A stretch of DNA of 64,000 nucleotides. Origin: Amaranthus tricolor (lineage: Eukaryota > Streptophyta > Magnoliopsida > Caryophyllales > Amaranthaceae). The stretch lies in assembly GCF_026212465.1 (NCBI RefSeq), contig NC_080061.1:23997295-24061294 (forward strand), given 5' to 3'. The position numbers were made by a program, and so were the translations under genes. Below, piece by piece: positions 30,439 to 37,153 of this stretch. Below the pieces are notes generated by a model. The model saw nothing but the letters and a program-made list of their open reading frames with translations. It did not search any database and had not been told where the DNA came from. Every line of letters starts with the position of its first letter. The first letter of the stretch is position 1.

Positions 30439-30443
30439 ATTCT
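30439..30443 (+). repeat. Target-site duplication, left copy (ATTCT)
   Basis: The five bases ATTCT directly before the 5' LTR are repeated directly after the 3' LTR at 34956-34960. Five base pairs is the usual target duplication of Ty3/gypsy and Ty1/copia elements. Removing the element and one copy restores a normal satellite monomer, matching the uninterrupted sequence near 27131-27200. Confidence 0.95.
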
Positions 30444-30700
30444 TGAGCCAAGTCAGCTAGGCTCATATGGAGATAGCAACCATGACCCAAAGGACCCAAA
30501 GGACAACAACACTAATTTCCTTCATCATTCTGTTTTCATAAATGGGTTTGCATTAAGACCATTAACAATGATGAGCAAAGAACTTTATTCATTCCAAGAC
30601 AATCAAAGCAATGATGATTTAGAACAAATACAATCGTATAAATCATCAAAACAACAGAAGAGCCTAGCAACAATCCAAGATCAGAAGCATACGGACCATC

Positions 30701-30885
30701 AGAAGTTGCTGACCTGCTCCACTGACCAGACCACCTTGGTGGGCCTACCCAGACGAACCCTAAGCCCATGGGATGAGGTGGAAGGCATATTTGGAATCTC
30801 TACACATGGAACTTGCTATCAAGGTCCAAGAGTCCTACTAATAATCATTGGAAGCACATGGAAAGGTAAGGCAAAGGTCGCACAG
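30701..30885 (+). repeat. U3 internal direct repeat, unit 1 (5' LTR)
   Basis: This unit of about 185 bp is imperfectly repeated at 30911-31089. Shared landmarks in order are CTGACC, CCACTGACCA, CCACCTTGG, CCCAGACG, GGAATCTCTACACATGG, CCAAGAG and AAGGTCGC. It differs from its partner by scattered substitutions and a net 6 bp, so the reading frame is kept. The equivalent in the 3' LTR is 34079-34263. Confidence 0.75.
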
Positions 30886-30910
30886 TCATCATGGACAGCA
30901 AGCCAAAACC

Positions 30911-31089
30911 AGCAGCTTCTGACCACTGACCAAGCCACCTTGGCAAGCCCGCCCAGACGTGAACCGAGCCCATTGGATGACGTGGAAGGTAGATCTGGAA
31001 TCTCTACACATGGGTCTAGCTACCATGACCCAAGAGCCCTCCTGGAAGTCACCGGAGGTGGACTGAAAACAGAGCCCAAGGTCGCCCAG
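30911..31089 (+). repeat. U3 internal direct repeat, unit 2 (5' LTR)
   Basis: This is the partner of 30701-30885, about 179 bp long, with the same landmarks in the same order. The equivalent in the 3' LTR is 34289-34467. Repeats in U3 often act as enhancer modules in LTR elements. Whether these do is unknown. Confidence 0.75.
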
Positions 31090-31151
31090 TTGAAAGATTT
31101 GCGAATAAGCTGTTGCATAGTTCTATTGTTCTATTTTAGGCGCGTGTATAG

Positions 31152-31184
31152 CACGTGTTTGTATATGACCGTTAATGACCGTTA
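31152..31184 (+). promoter_or_regulatory. U3 motif cluster: CACGTG box and paired TGACCGTTA
   Basis: CACGTG at 31152-31157 is a palindromic G-box core of the kind bound by plant bZIP and bHLH factors. TGACCGTTA at 31166-31174 is repeated exactly at 31176-31184. Its CCGTTA fits the MYB core CNGTTR, and its complement carries the AACGG core of mitosis-specific (MSA) elements. The cluster lies about 40-70 bp upstream of the TATA box. Any effect on expression is inferred from motif match alone. The same motifs recur 3,378 bp downstream in the 3' LTR. Confidence 0.45.
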
Positions 31185-31222
31185 GGCATTCGTGTAAATA
31201 GCCTACCTTTCATTCCTAGCTC

Positions 31223-31230
31223 TATATATA
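31223..31230 (+). promoter_or_regulatory. TATA box, 5' LTR
   Basis: TATATATA is the only strong TATA element in the LTR. It lies near the U3/R boundary expected for an LTR promoter. Transcription would start at about 31255-31265. Confidence 0.7.
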
Positions 31231-31265
31231 GTTGATTCATGCATTGTAATGGACATTGATTGTTG

Positions 31266-31271
31266 AATAAA
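31266..31271 (+). promoter_or_regulatory. Polyadenylation signal AATAAA, 5' LTR copy
   Basis: AATAAA lies about 36 bp after the TATA box, close to the inferred start of R. The copy in the 3' LTR (34644-34649) would be the one used for 3'-end formation. Confidence 0.5.
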
Positions 31272-31579
31272 AATTCCAAAATTTCAGAAATTTTCAAGTG
31301 TTTGAAACTTTCTTCAATTGCTTGCAATTGGGTTACTTGGGCCAGTTTGCCCTTCGTGTTTGTGTGAAAACCTTGATCAGTCTTCAAGGCCACGCTGCAC
31401 TCATCCAAGAACAATCGATAATTCCCTTGATTTATCAAAGGAACTCTCCATTGTTGCGTTGAAAAGGGGCTTGGTAGTCCACCCTTGATCAAGGCACTGC
31501 CCAGCAGTATTGGAATATCCTCCATATATCTTCGTGTCCAATCCATTCCATTGCATTCACCACGCACACATACATCAAT

Positions 31580-31591
31580 TGGTATCAGAGC
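31580..31591 (+). other. Primer-binding site, initiator tRNA-Met
   Basis: TGGTATCAGAGC begins two bases after the LTR end. It is complementary to the 3' end of plant initiator methionine tRNA, which primes minus-strand DNA synthesis in many plant LTR elements. The match is exact for 12 bases and then breaks down. Confidence 0.93.
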
Positions 31592-32472
31592 ACGGTTCAC
31601 GAAGAGGGCAAGAGCACTTGTGGAGGCCGGAAAATCAAGAAAGGCTTTGCTTCATTCTGAATTGAATCCTACAATCTGTCTGGTGAGAATTTTATGCATA
31701 TCTTTTTGTAGACGTTGAATTTCATCAAATACTTTTAGAGCAATCAAGGTTAGTGTCTTAACTTTGAGTTCTTGAAAGAAAGATTGGATTTCACGTTGTG
31801 TGCAAAATTTGGCGCAAGTGTTTGTACAGACTGCTGAACAGGATCTTGAAAATTCAAGATTCTGATCTGTTGATCTTTGGTGATATTTCTGCTCTTTTTG
31901 TTATCACTTTTCATTTTGATTTGATAAAATAAAGGTTTGCAATCACATTTCACTTAAAATTTCGTGCAAATTGGTTTTCATTAAGATTGCACATTGCATA
32001 ATAGCCACAAAAATCAGATTTTAAGAAACTATTCTGTTTTGATCAAGTGTTTTGTTCTTCATTGTTGTTTTCTTTGATTTTATGCATTTGTTGTCTTCAT
32101 TACTTAGATAAAATAGGGATTTACATTAGTATTTCATTTAATTCTAAGTACAAATTGAATTTTTGCTGTTTGGTGCACAGAATTCAGATCATTTGGAATC
32201 TGAATGTGTTGTGATCAGAGGGAACCTGCTGCATTCTTTTCTACTTTAGGACTTGCTGTTTGATTCTTGCATATCTAACCTCAATAAACAAATAACTAAG
32301 AATTCACATTAGAAAATTCATTCAAAGAACATAAAGTGATTGTTGTTGTTCATTACATCTTGCACAGAATACAGAATGTTCAAAATCTGATTGCTGCTGT
32401 GCACAGAATAGTCTTGCTGCATTCACTTCCTTCTTTGCATATTTGTCTGTGTCTGCATTCACATAAGTCATT
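31592..32472 (+). other. Non-coding leader of the retrotransposon
   Basis: This stretch of about 0.88 kb between the primer site and the Gag start is T- and A-rich and has no long forward frame. It probably holds the untranslated leader and packaging signal. A donor-like CTG/GTGAGA at 31683 and a pyrimidine-rich acceptor-like CACATAAG ending at 32467, six bases before the ATG, make a leader intron possible but unproven. Imperfect echoes of GCACAGAATnCAGAnnnTT appear around 32180-32410. Confidence 0.55.
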
Positions 32473-34563
32473 ATGGATAACAATGATAAATTTGATGCAC
32501 TAGTTAACATGGTCACTCAATTAAGCTTGGCCGTCACAGAATTGAAAAATGCTACACTACCACAACACCTACACCAAGACCCTAATATTGAGGCTACAAG
32601 GGAAGACAAATCCATGAGGGTTGGTATGCATGAGTTTGATGGAACCTCATATGACCCTGAGGAATACATTGAATGGGAGGAAGGGGTAGAACGATACTTT
32701 GAATATAAGGCTACCCACCCAGACCATCAATACAAGATTGCAAAGGTGAAACTCACCAAACTAGCTGCCATATGGTTAGAAGGAGTTCAAAGGCAAAGGC
32801 TTAGGAATGGAAAGAAAAAAGTGAATTCTTGGGAGAACCTTAAGAAAAAAATGAGGAGAAAGTATGTGCCTAGTAATTACACACAGCAATTGCCTATACA
32901 ATGGAGCACACTCACTCAAGGCAACAAAACAGTAGCCTTAGCTAATGATCATGCATTACTATTAGAGCAATACTCAAAGAAAAGCACTTCACAACTTGTT
33001 GCACAAACCAATGAATCATCTATGCATAAAAGCAACCAGCAGCCTTTGAATATTAGGAATGTGATCACTACTAATACCTCCATTAAAACCAGTAGCAACG
33101 AGTCCAATAGCAAGAGTGTCACACCAATCAAGGATGTGGTTTGGTCTAAGTGTTGTGACCATGGGCATTTCAAAGTATACCCTGAAGAGGAAGAAAGGCA
33201 TGAGGGTAAGATGAAAGAATTAATTCCTTTATCCCCTCACAAAGCTGTACCTACTTCCAAGACCAAGCAACCTATGCACTTAATAAATAAAAAAAGATGT
33301 GTGGGAAAGAAGAAACCAGAAAATCATTGTTGGTCTAAGCTGTCCAAGGAAGTTAAACCTATTATTAAGAGGTTTTCAATTGTTGCTCATGATCTTTTAC
33401 TAATTGATCTTCTTGTTTTGCACAGATATAACACTAATGTTCATAAGCATGATGAGTACTTCCGAAAAAAACACAAACCAATGCATAAGAAGCTGCACAA
33501 AACAAAAGCAAGACACCAGCACAGAGTAAACAAGGAACTGAAGCAGAGCAAGTTGATGCAACTTGGTGAATTTGCATGGATTCTACTCAAGCAAAGGAGC
33601 TTTTCTCACCTCAGGAAGCATAAGGACAAAAGTCCATGGAATGCAAAGAAGCAAATAGCCATAACCCAGCACATACATGTTCAGGTTCAGGCAGTAGCAG
33701 ATGCATACATTGTTGATCTGCACAGCAACTATGGTGTCTCACTCACATTCAACATTGAGGACTTAGCACCCTATCTCATGGACTTGGAATTGAGGACAAT
33801 TCTTTTTCAAGAAGGGGGGATTGAGCCAAGTCAGCTAGGCTCATATGGAGATAGCAACCATGACCCAAAGGACCCAAAGGACAACAACACTAATTTCCTT
33901 CATCATTCTGTTTTCATAAATGGGTTTGCATTAAGACCATTAACAATGATGAGCAAAGAACTTTATTCATTCCAAGACAATCAAAGCAATGATGATTTAG
34001 AACAAATACAATCGTATAAATCATCAAAACAACAGAAGAGCCTAGCAACAATCCAAGATCAGAAGCATACGGACCATCAGAAGTTGCTGACCTGCTCCAC
34101 TGACCAGACCACCTTGGTGGGCCTACCCAGACGAACCCTAAGCCCATGGGATGAGGTGGAAGGCATATTTGGAATCTCTACACATGGAACTTGCTATCAA
34201 GGTCCAAGAGTCCTACTAATAATCATTGGAAGCACATGGAAAGGTAAGGCAAAGGTCGCACAGTCATCATGGACAGCAAGCCAAAACCAGCAGCTTCTGA
34301 CCACTGACCAAGCCACCTTGGCAAGCCCGCCCAGACGTGAACCGAGCCCATTGGATGACGTGGAAGGTAGATCTGGAATCTCTACACATGGGTCTAGCTA
34401 CCATGACCCAAGAGCCCTCCTGGAAGTCACCGGAGGTGGACTGAAAACAGAGCCCAAGGTCGCCCAGTTGAAAGATTTGCGAATAAGCTGTTGCATAGTT
34501 CTATTGTTCTATTTTAGGCGCGTGTATAGCACGTGTTTGTATATGACCGTTAATGACCGTTAG
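32473..34563 (+). CDS. gag: Gag protein with fused polyprotein remnant and U3 read-through (696 aa)
   Basis: Gag is the structural protein that packages element RNA into cytoplasmic virus-like particles. Residues about 47-166 match the plant Ty3/gypsy Gag domain: MHEFDGTSYDP at 52-62, EYIEWEEGVERYFEYK at 64-79, the basic stretch with W101 and W120, and MRRKYVPSNYTQQL at 127-140. A zinc-knuckle-like segment at 224-237 (WSKCCDHGHFKVYP) keeps one CxH core but lacks the first and last cysteine of CCHC. Residues about 245-350 are rich in Lys and His and unassigned. Residues about 336-449 resemble the end of a gypsy polyprotein. Residues 450-696 are encoded by the 3' LTR U3. The ATG is the first long-frame start after the leader. 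Gag identity is secure. Whether the full 696-residue product is made or works is not known. Confidence 0.8.
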   Translation: MDNNDKFDALVNMVTQLSLAVTELKNATLPQHLHQDPNIEATREDKSMRVGMHEFDGTSYDPEEYIEWEEGVERYFEYKATHPDHQYKIAKVKLTKLAAIWLEGVQRQRLRNGKKKVNSWENLKKKMRRKYVPSNYTQQLPIQWSTLTQGNKTVALANDHALLLEQYSKKSTSQLVAQTNESSMHKSNQQPLNIRNVITTNTSIKTSSNESNSKSVTPIKDVVWSKCCDHGHFKVYPEEEERHEGKMKELIPLSPHKAVPTSKTKQPMHLINKKRCVGKKKPENHCWSKLSKEVKPIIKRFSIVAHDLLLIDLLVLHRYNTNVHKHDEYFRKKHKPMHKKLHKTKARHQHRVNKELKQSKLMQLGEFAWILLKQRSFSHLRKHKDKSPWNAKKQIAITQHIHVQVQAVADAYIVDLHSNYGVSLTFNIEDLAPYLMDLELRTILFQEGGIEPSQLGSYGDSNHDPKDPKDNNTNFLHHSVFINGFALRPLTMMSKELYSFQDNQSNDDLEQIQSYKSSKQQKSLATIQDQKHTDHQKLLTCSTDQTTLVGLPRRTLSPWDEVEGIFGISTHGTCYQGPRVLLIIIGSTWKGKAKVAQSSWTASQNQQLLTTDQATLASPPRREPSPLDDVEGRSGISTHGSSYHDPRALLEVTGGGLKTEPKVAQLKDLRISCCIVLLFYFRRVYSTCLYMTVNDR
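33478..33819 (+). pseudogene. Remnant of gypsy polyprotein C-terminus, in frame with Gag
   Basis: Residues about 336-449 of the Gag frame look like the segment after the integrase core in plant Ty3/gypsy polyproteins. GEFAWILLKQRSF (365-377) corresponds to the family's 'GDLVWVxLRKERF' region. AYIVDLHSNYGVSLTFNIED (411-430), followed by LAPY and LRTILFQEGG, corresponds to the 'YxVDLPxDYGxSxTFNVxDLxPY...LRxxxFQEGG' tail. Lost or altered positions and compositional drift toward His and Lys suggest decay. The protease, reverse transcriptase, RNase H and integrase core between Gag and this tail are missing, so a large internal deletion joined the two ends. The frame is nevertheless free of stops. 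The family motifs are from general knowledge of gypsy proteins, and I made no alignment. Confidence 0.7.
33809..33820 (+). other. Polypurine tract
   Basis: AAGAAGGGGGGA is a 12-base purine run ending one base before the 3' LTR. It primes plus-strand DNA synthesis. It also encodes part of the last polyprotein-like residues (QEGG) of the overlapping frame. Confidence 0.92.
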
Positions 34564-34600
34564 GCATTCGTGTAAATAGCCTACCTTTCATTCCTAGCTC

Positions 34601-34608
34601 TATATATA
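34601..34608 (+). promoter_or_regulatory. TATA box, 3' LTR
   Basis: TATATATA is at the position equivalent to 31223-31230. A transcript started here would run straight into satellite DNA beyond 34955. Confidence 0.6.
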
Positions 34609-34643
34609 GTTGATTCATGCATTGTAATGGACATTGATTGTTG

Positions 34644-34649
34644 AATAAA
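34644..34649 (+). terminator. Polyadenylation signal AATAAA, 3' LTR
   Basis: This is the likely 3'-end signal of the element transcript. It lies 36 bp after the TATA box and 81 bp after the stop codon of the long frame. Confidence 0.55.
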
Positions 34650-34955
34650 AATTCCAAAATTTCAGAAATTTTCAAGTGTTTGAAACTTTCTTCAATTGCT
34701 TGCAATTGGGTTACTTGGGCCAGTTTGCCCTTCGTGTTTGTGTGAAAACCTTGATCAGTCTTCAAGGCCACGCTGCACTCATCCAAGAACAATCGATAAT
34801 TCCCTTGATTTATCAAAGGAACTCTCCATTGTTGCGTTGAAAAGGGGCTTGGTAGTCCACCCTTGATCAAGGCACTGCCCAGCAGTATTGGAATATCCTC
34901 CATATATCTTCGTGTCCAATCCATTCCATTGCATTCACCACGCACACATACATCA

Positions 34956-34960
34956 ATTCT
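34956..34960 (+). repeat. Target-site duplication, right copy (ATTCT)
   Basis: ATTCT directly follows the 3' LTR and matches 30439-30443. The satellite then resumes in the correct register with TCATCGTTC. Confidence 0.95.
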
Positions 34961-37153
34961 TCATCGTTCATTCTTCATTGATCATTGATCCTTGTTGATT
35001 CTTCATGGTTCATTCTTCATTGATTATTGATCCTTGTTCATTCTTCATCTTTCATTCTTCATTGATCATTGATCCTTGTTCATTCTTCATTGATCATTGA
35101 TCCTTGTTCATTCTTCATCGTTCATTCGTCATTGATCATTGATCCTTGTTCATTCTTCATCGTTCATTCGTCATTGCCATTAATCCTTGTTCATTCTTCA
35201 TCGTCCATTCTTCATTGATCATTGATCCTTGTTCATTCTTCATCGTTCATTCGTCATTGATCATTGATCCTTATTAATTCTTCATCGTTCATTCTTCATT
35301 GATCATTGATCCTTGTTCATTCTTCATCGTTCATTCGTCATTGACCATTAATCCTTGTTCATTCTTCATCGTTCATTCTTCATTGATCATTGATCCTTGT
35401 TCATTCTTCATCGTTCATTCTTCATTGATCATTGATCCTTGTTCATTCTTCATCGTTCATTCTTCATTGATCATTGATCCTTGTTCATTCTTCATCGTTC
35501 ATTCTTCATTGATCATTGATCCTTGTTCATTCTTCATCGTTCATTCGTCATTGACCATTAATCCTTGTTCATTCTTCATCGTTCATTCTTCATTGATCAT
35601 TGATCCTTGTTGATTCTTCATGGTTCATTCTTCATTGATTATTGATCCTTGTTCATTCTTCATCTTTCATTCTTCATTGATCATTGATCCTTGTTCATTC
35701 TTCATTGATCATTGATCCTTGTTCATTCTTCATCGTTCATTCGTCATTGATCATTGATCCTTGTTCATTCTTCATCGTTCATTCGTCATTGACCATTAAT
35801 CCTTGTTCATTCTTCATCGTCCATTCTTCATTGATCATTGATCCTTGTTCATTCTTCATCGTTCATTCGTCATTGATCATTGATCCTTATTAATTCTTCA
35901 TCGTTCATTCTTCATTGATCATTGATCCTTGTTCATTCTTCATCGTTCATTCGTCATTGACCATTAATCCTTGTTCATTCTTCATCGTTCATTCTTCATT
36001 GATCATTGATCCTTGTTCATTCTTCATCGTTCATTCGTCATTGACCATTAATCCTTGTTCATTCTTCATCGTTCATTCTTCATTGATCATTGATCCTTGT
36101 TCATTCTTCATCGTACATTCTTCATTGATCATTGATCCTTGTTCATTCTTCATCGTTCATTCGTTATTGACCATTAATCCTTGTTCATTCTTCATCGTTC
36201 ATTCTTCATTGAGCATTGATCCTTGTTCATTCTTCATCATTCATCCGTCATTGATCATTGATCTTTGTTCATTCTTCATCGTTCATTCGTCATTGACCAT
36301 TAATCCTTGTTCATTCTTCATCGTTCATTCTTCATTGATCATTGATCCTTGTTCATTCTTCATCGTTCATTCGCCATTGATCATTGATGCTTGTTCATTC
36401 TTCATCGTTCATTCGTCATTGACCATCAATCCTTGTTCATTCTTCATCGTTCATTCGTCATTGACAATCAATCCTTGTTCATTCTTAATCGTTCATTCTT
36501 CATTGATCATTGATCCTTGTTCATTCTTCATCGTTCATTCGTCATTGACCATTAATCCTTGTTCATTCTTCATCGTTCATTCTTCATTGATCATTGATCC
36601 TTGTTCATTCTTCATCGTTCATTCTTCATTGATCATTGATCCTTGTTCATTCTTCATCGTTCATTCTTCATTGATCATTGATCCTTGTTCATTCTTCATC
36701 GTTCATTCTTCATTGATCATTGATCCTTGTTCATTCTTCATCGTTCATTCGTCATTAATCATTGAACCTTGTTCATTCTTCATCGTTCATTCGTCATTGA
36801 CCATTAATCCTTGTTCATTCTTCATCGTTCATTCTTCATTGATCATTGATCCTTGTTCATTCTTCATCGTTCATTTGTCAATGACCATTAATCCTTGTTC
36901 ATTCTTCATCGTTCATTCTTCATTGATCATTGATCCTTGTTCATTCTTCATCGTTCATTCTTCATTGATCATTGATCCTTGTTCATTCTTCATCGTTCAT
37001 TCGTCATTGATCATTGATCCTTGTTCATTCTTCATCGTTCATTCGTCATTGACCATTAATCCTTGTTCATTCTTCATCGTCCATTCTTCATTGATCATTG
37101 ATCCTTGTTCATTCTTCATCGTTCATTCGTCATTGATCATTGATCCTTATTAA

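Larger units (their letters stand above)
1..30443 (+). repeat. 42-bp satellite array, left arm
   Basis: This is an uninterrupted head-to-tail tandem array in one orientation, with no unique sequence. The 42-bp monomer reads as three 14-mers: TTCATTCTTCATCG, TTCATTCTTCATTG and ATCATTGATCCTTG. The consensus type A monomer has 21 T, 10 C, 7 A and 4 G, so it is about 33% GC and 74% pyrimidine on this strand. Type B differs at three diagnostic sites: CGTC for CTTC, GACC for GATC, and TAATCC for TGATCC. Rarer variants include a GTACATTC form, a GAGCATTG form, a CGCCATTG...GATGC form, a GACAATCAATCC form followed by CTTAATCG, a TTTGTCAATGACC form and a GTCATTAATCATTGAACC form. They recur in fixed order, so the array has higher-order structure. 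The array continues past the left edge. Its chromosomal role (centromeric, knob or subtelomeric) cannot be told from sequence alone. Confidence 0.97.
30444..31577 (+). repeat. 5' LTR (1,134 bp)
   Basis: It begins TGAGCC and ends ACATCA, the canonical TG...CA. It has the same length as the 3' LTR, and I found no difference when reading the two copies side by side. U3 extends to roughly 31250 and contains an imperfect internal duplication, a CACGTG box, paired TGACCGTTA motifs and a TATA box. R probably starts about 25-35 bp beyond the TATA box, near the AATAAA at 31266. U5 runs up to 31577. The exact R boundaries are inferred. Confidence 0.95.
30444..34955 (+). mobile_element. Non-autonomous Ty3/gypsy-type LTR retrotransposon (4,512 bp)
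   Basis: This is a complete LTR element with LTRs at 30444-31577 and 33822-34955, a tRNA primer site at 31580, a polypurine tract at 33809-33820 and 5-bp target duplications. The 2,244-bp interior holds a non-coding leader of about 0.9 kb and one frame. That frame contains a Gag domain and a remnant of the polyprotein C-terminus. I find no aspartic protease DSG/DTG, no reverse-transcriptase YxDD, and no integrase zinc-finger or DDE signatures, so the polymerase enzymes must be supplied in trans. The layout resembles the class described in plants as TR-GAG (terminal-repeat retrotransposon with a GAG domain). It is in the same orientation as the satellite reading used here, and it is the only non-satellite sequence in the window. 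Confidence 0.93.
33822..34955 (+). repeat. 3' LTR (1,134 bp)
   Basis: It repeats 30444-31577 at an offset of 3,378 bp, with TGAGCC at the start and ACATCA at the end. I saw no substitution or indel between the two LTRs. The Gag frame enters here and stays open to a stop at 34561-34563. Confidence 0.95.
30146..37153 (+). repeat. Satellite superblock copy 4, split by a retrotransposon
   Basis: Without the 4,512-bp element and one 5-bp target copy, this segment follows the opening of copy 3: a 615-bp unit ending at 35277, a 616-bp unit ending at 35893, then a unit ending at 37153. It carries the same 1-bp deletion (GTCATTGCCATT near 35176) as copies 0 to 3 but lacks the 7-bp duplication of copies 1 to 3. 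The last unit starts like the 1,470-bp unit, including the CATCATTCATCCG variant near 36236. It departs near 36370 and is 1,260 bp long. Confidence 0.8.

Noticed and set aside
30536..30769. Minus-strand 77-codon frame in U3, with a copy at 33914-34147
   Set aside because: It is short, antisense to the open U3 frame and has no recognisable domain.
30433..31185. Open frame from the satellite into the 5' LTR (about 250 codons)
   Set aside because: It is the U3 frame of the 5' LTR joined to satellite bases. It has no ATG at its start and mirrors the end of the Gag frame in the 3' LTR.
31172..31600. Minus-strand open frame over R/U5 (142 codons), with a copy at 34550-34945
   Set aside because: It is antisense to the LTR, covers the primer site, matches no domain I recognise and is explained by the LTR itself.
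31750..32516. Short minus-strand frames in the leader (31750-31953 and 32322-32516)
   Set aside because: They lie in A/T-rich non-coding leader and show no domain or initiation context.
32949..33201. Minus-strand frames opposite Gag
   Set aside because: They are shadows of the Gag coding strand.
32473..33821. Protease, reverse transcriptase, RNase H or integrase core in the interior
   Set aside because: I looked for DSG/DTG, YxDD and the integrase HHCC and DDE patterns and found none. Only the extreme polyprotein C-terminus remains.
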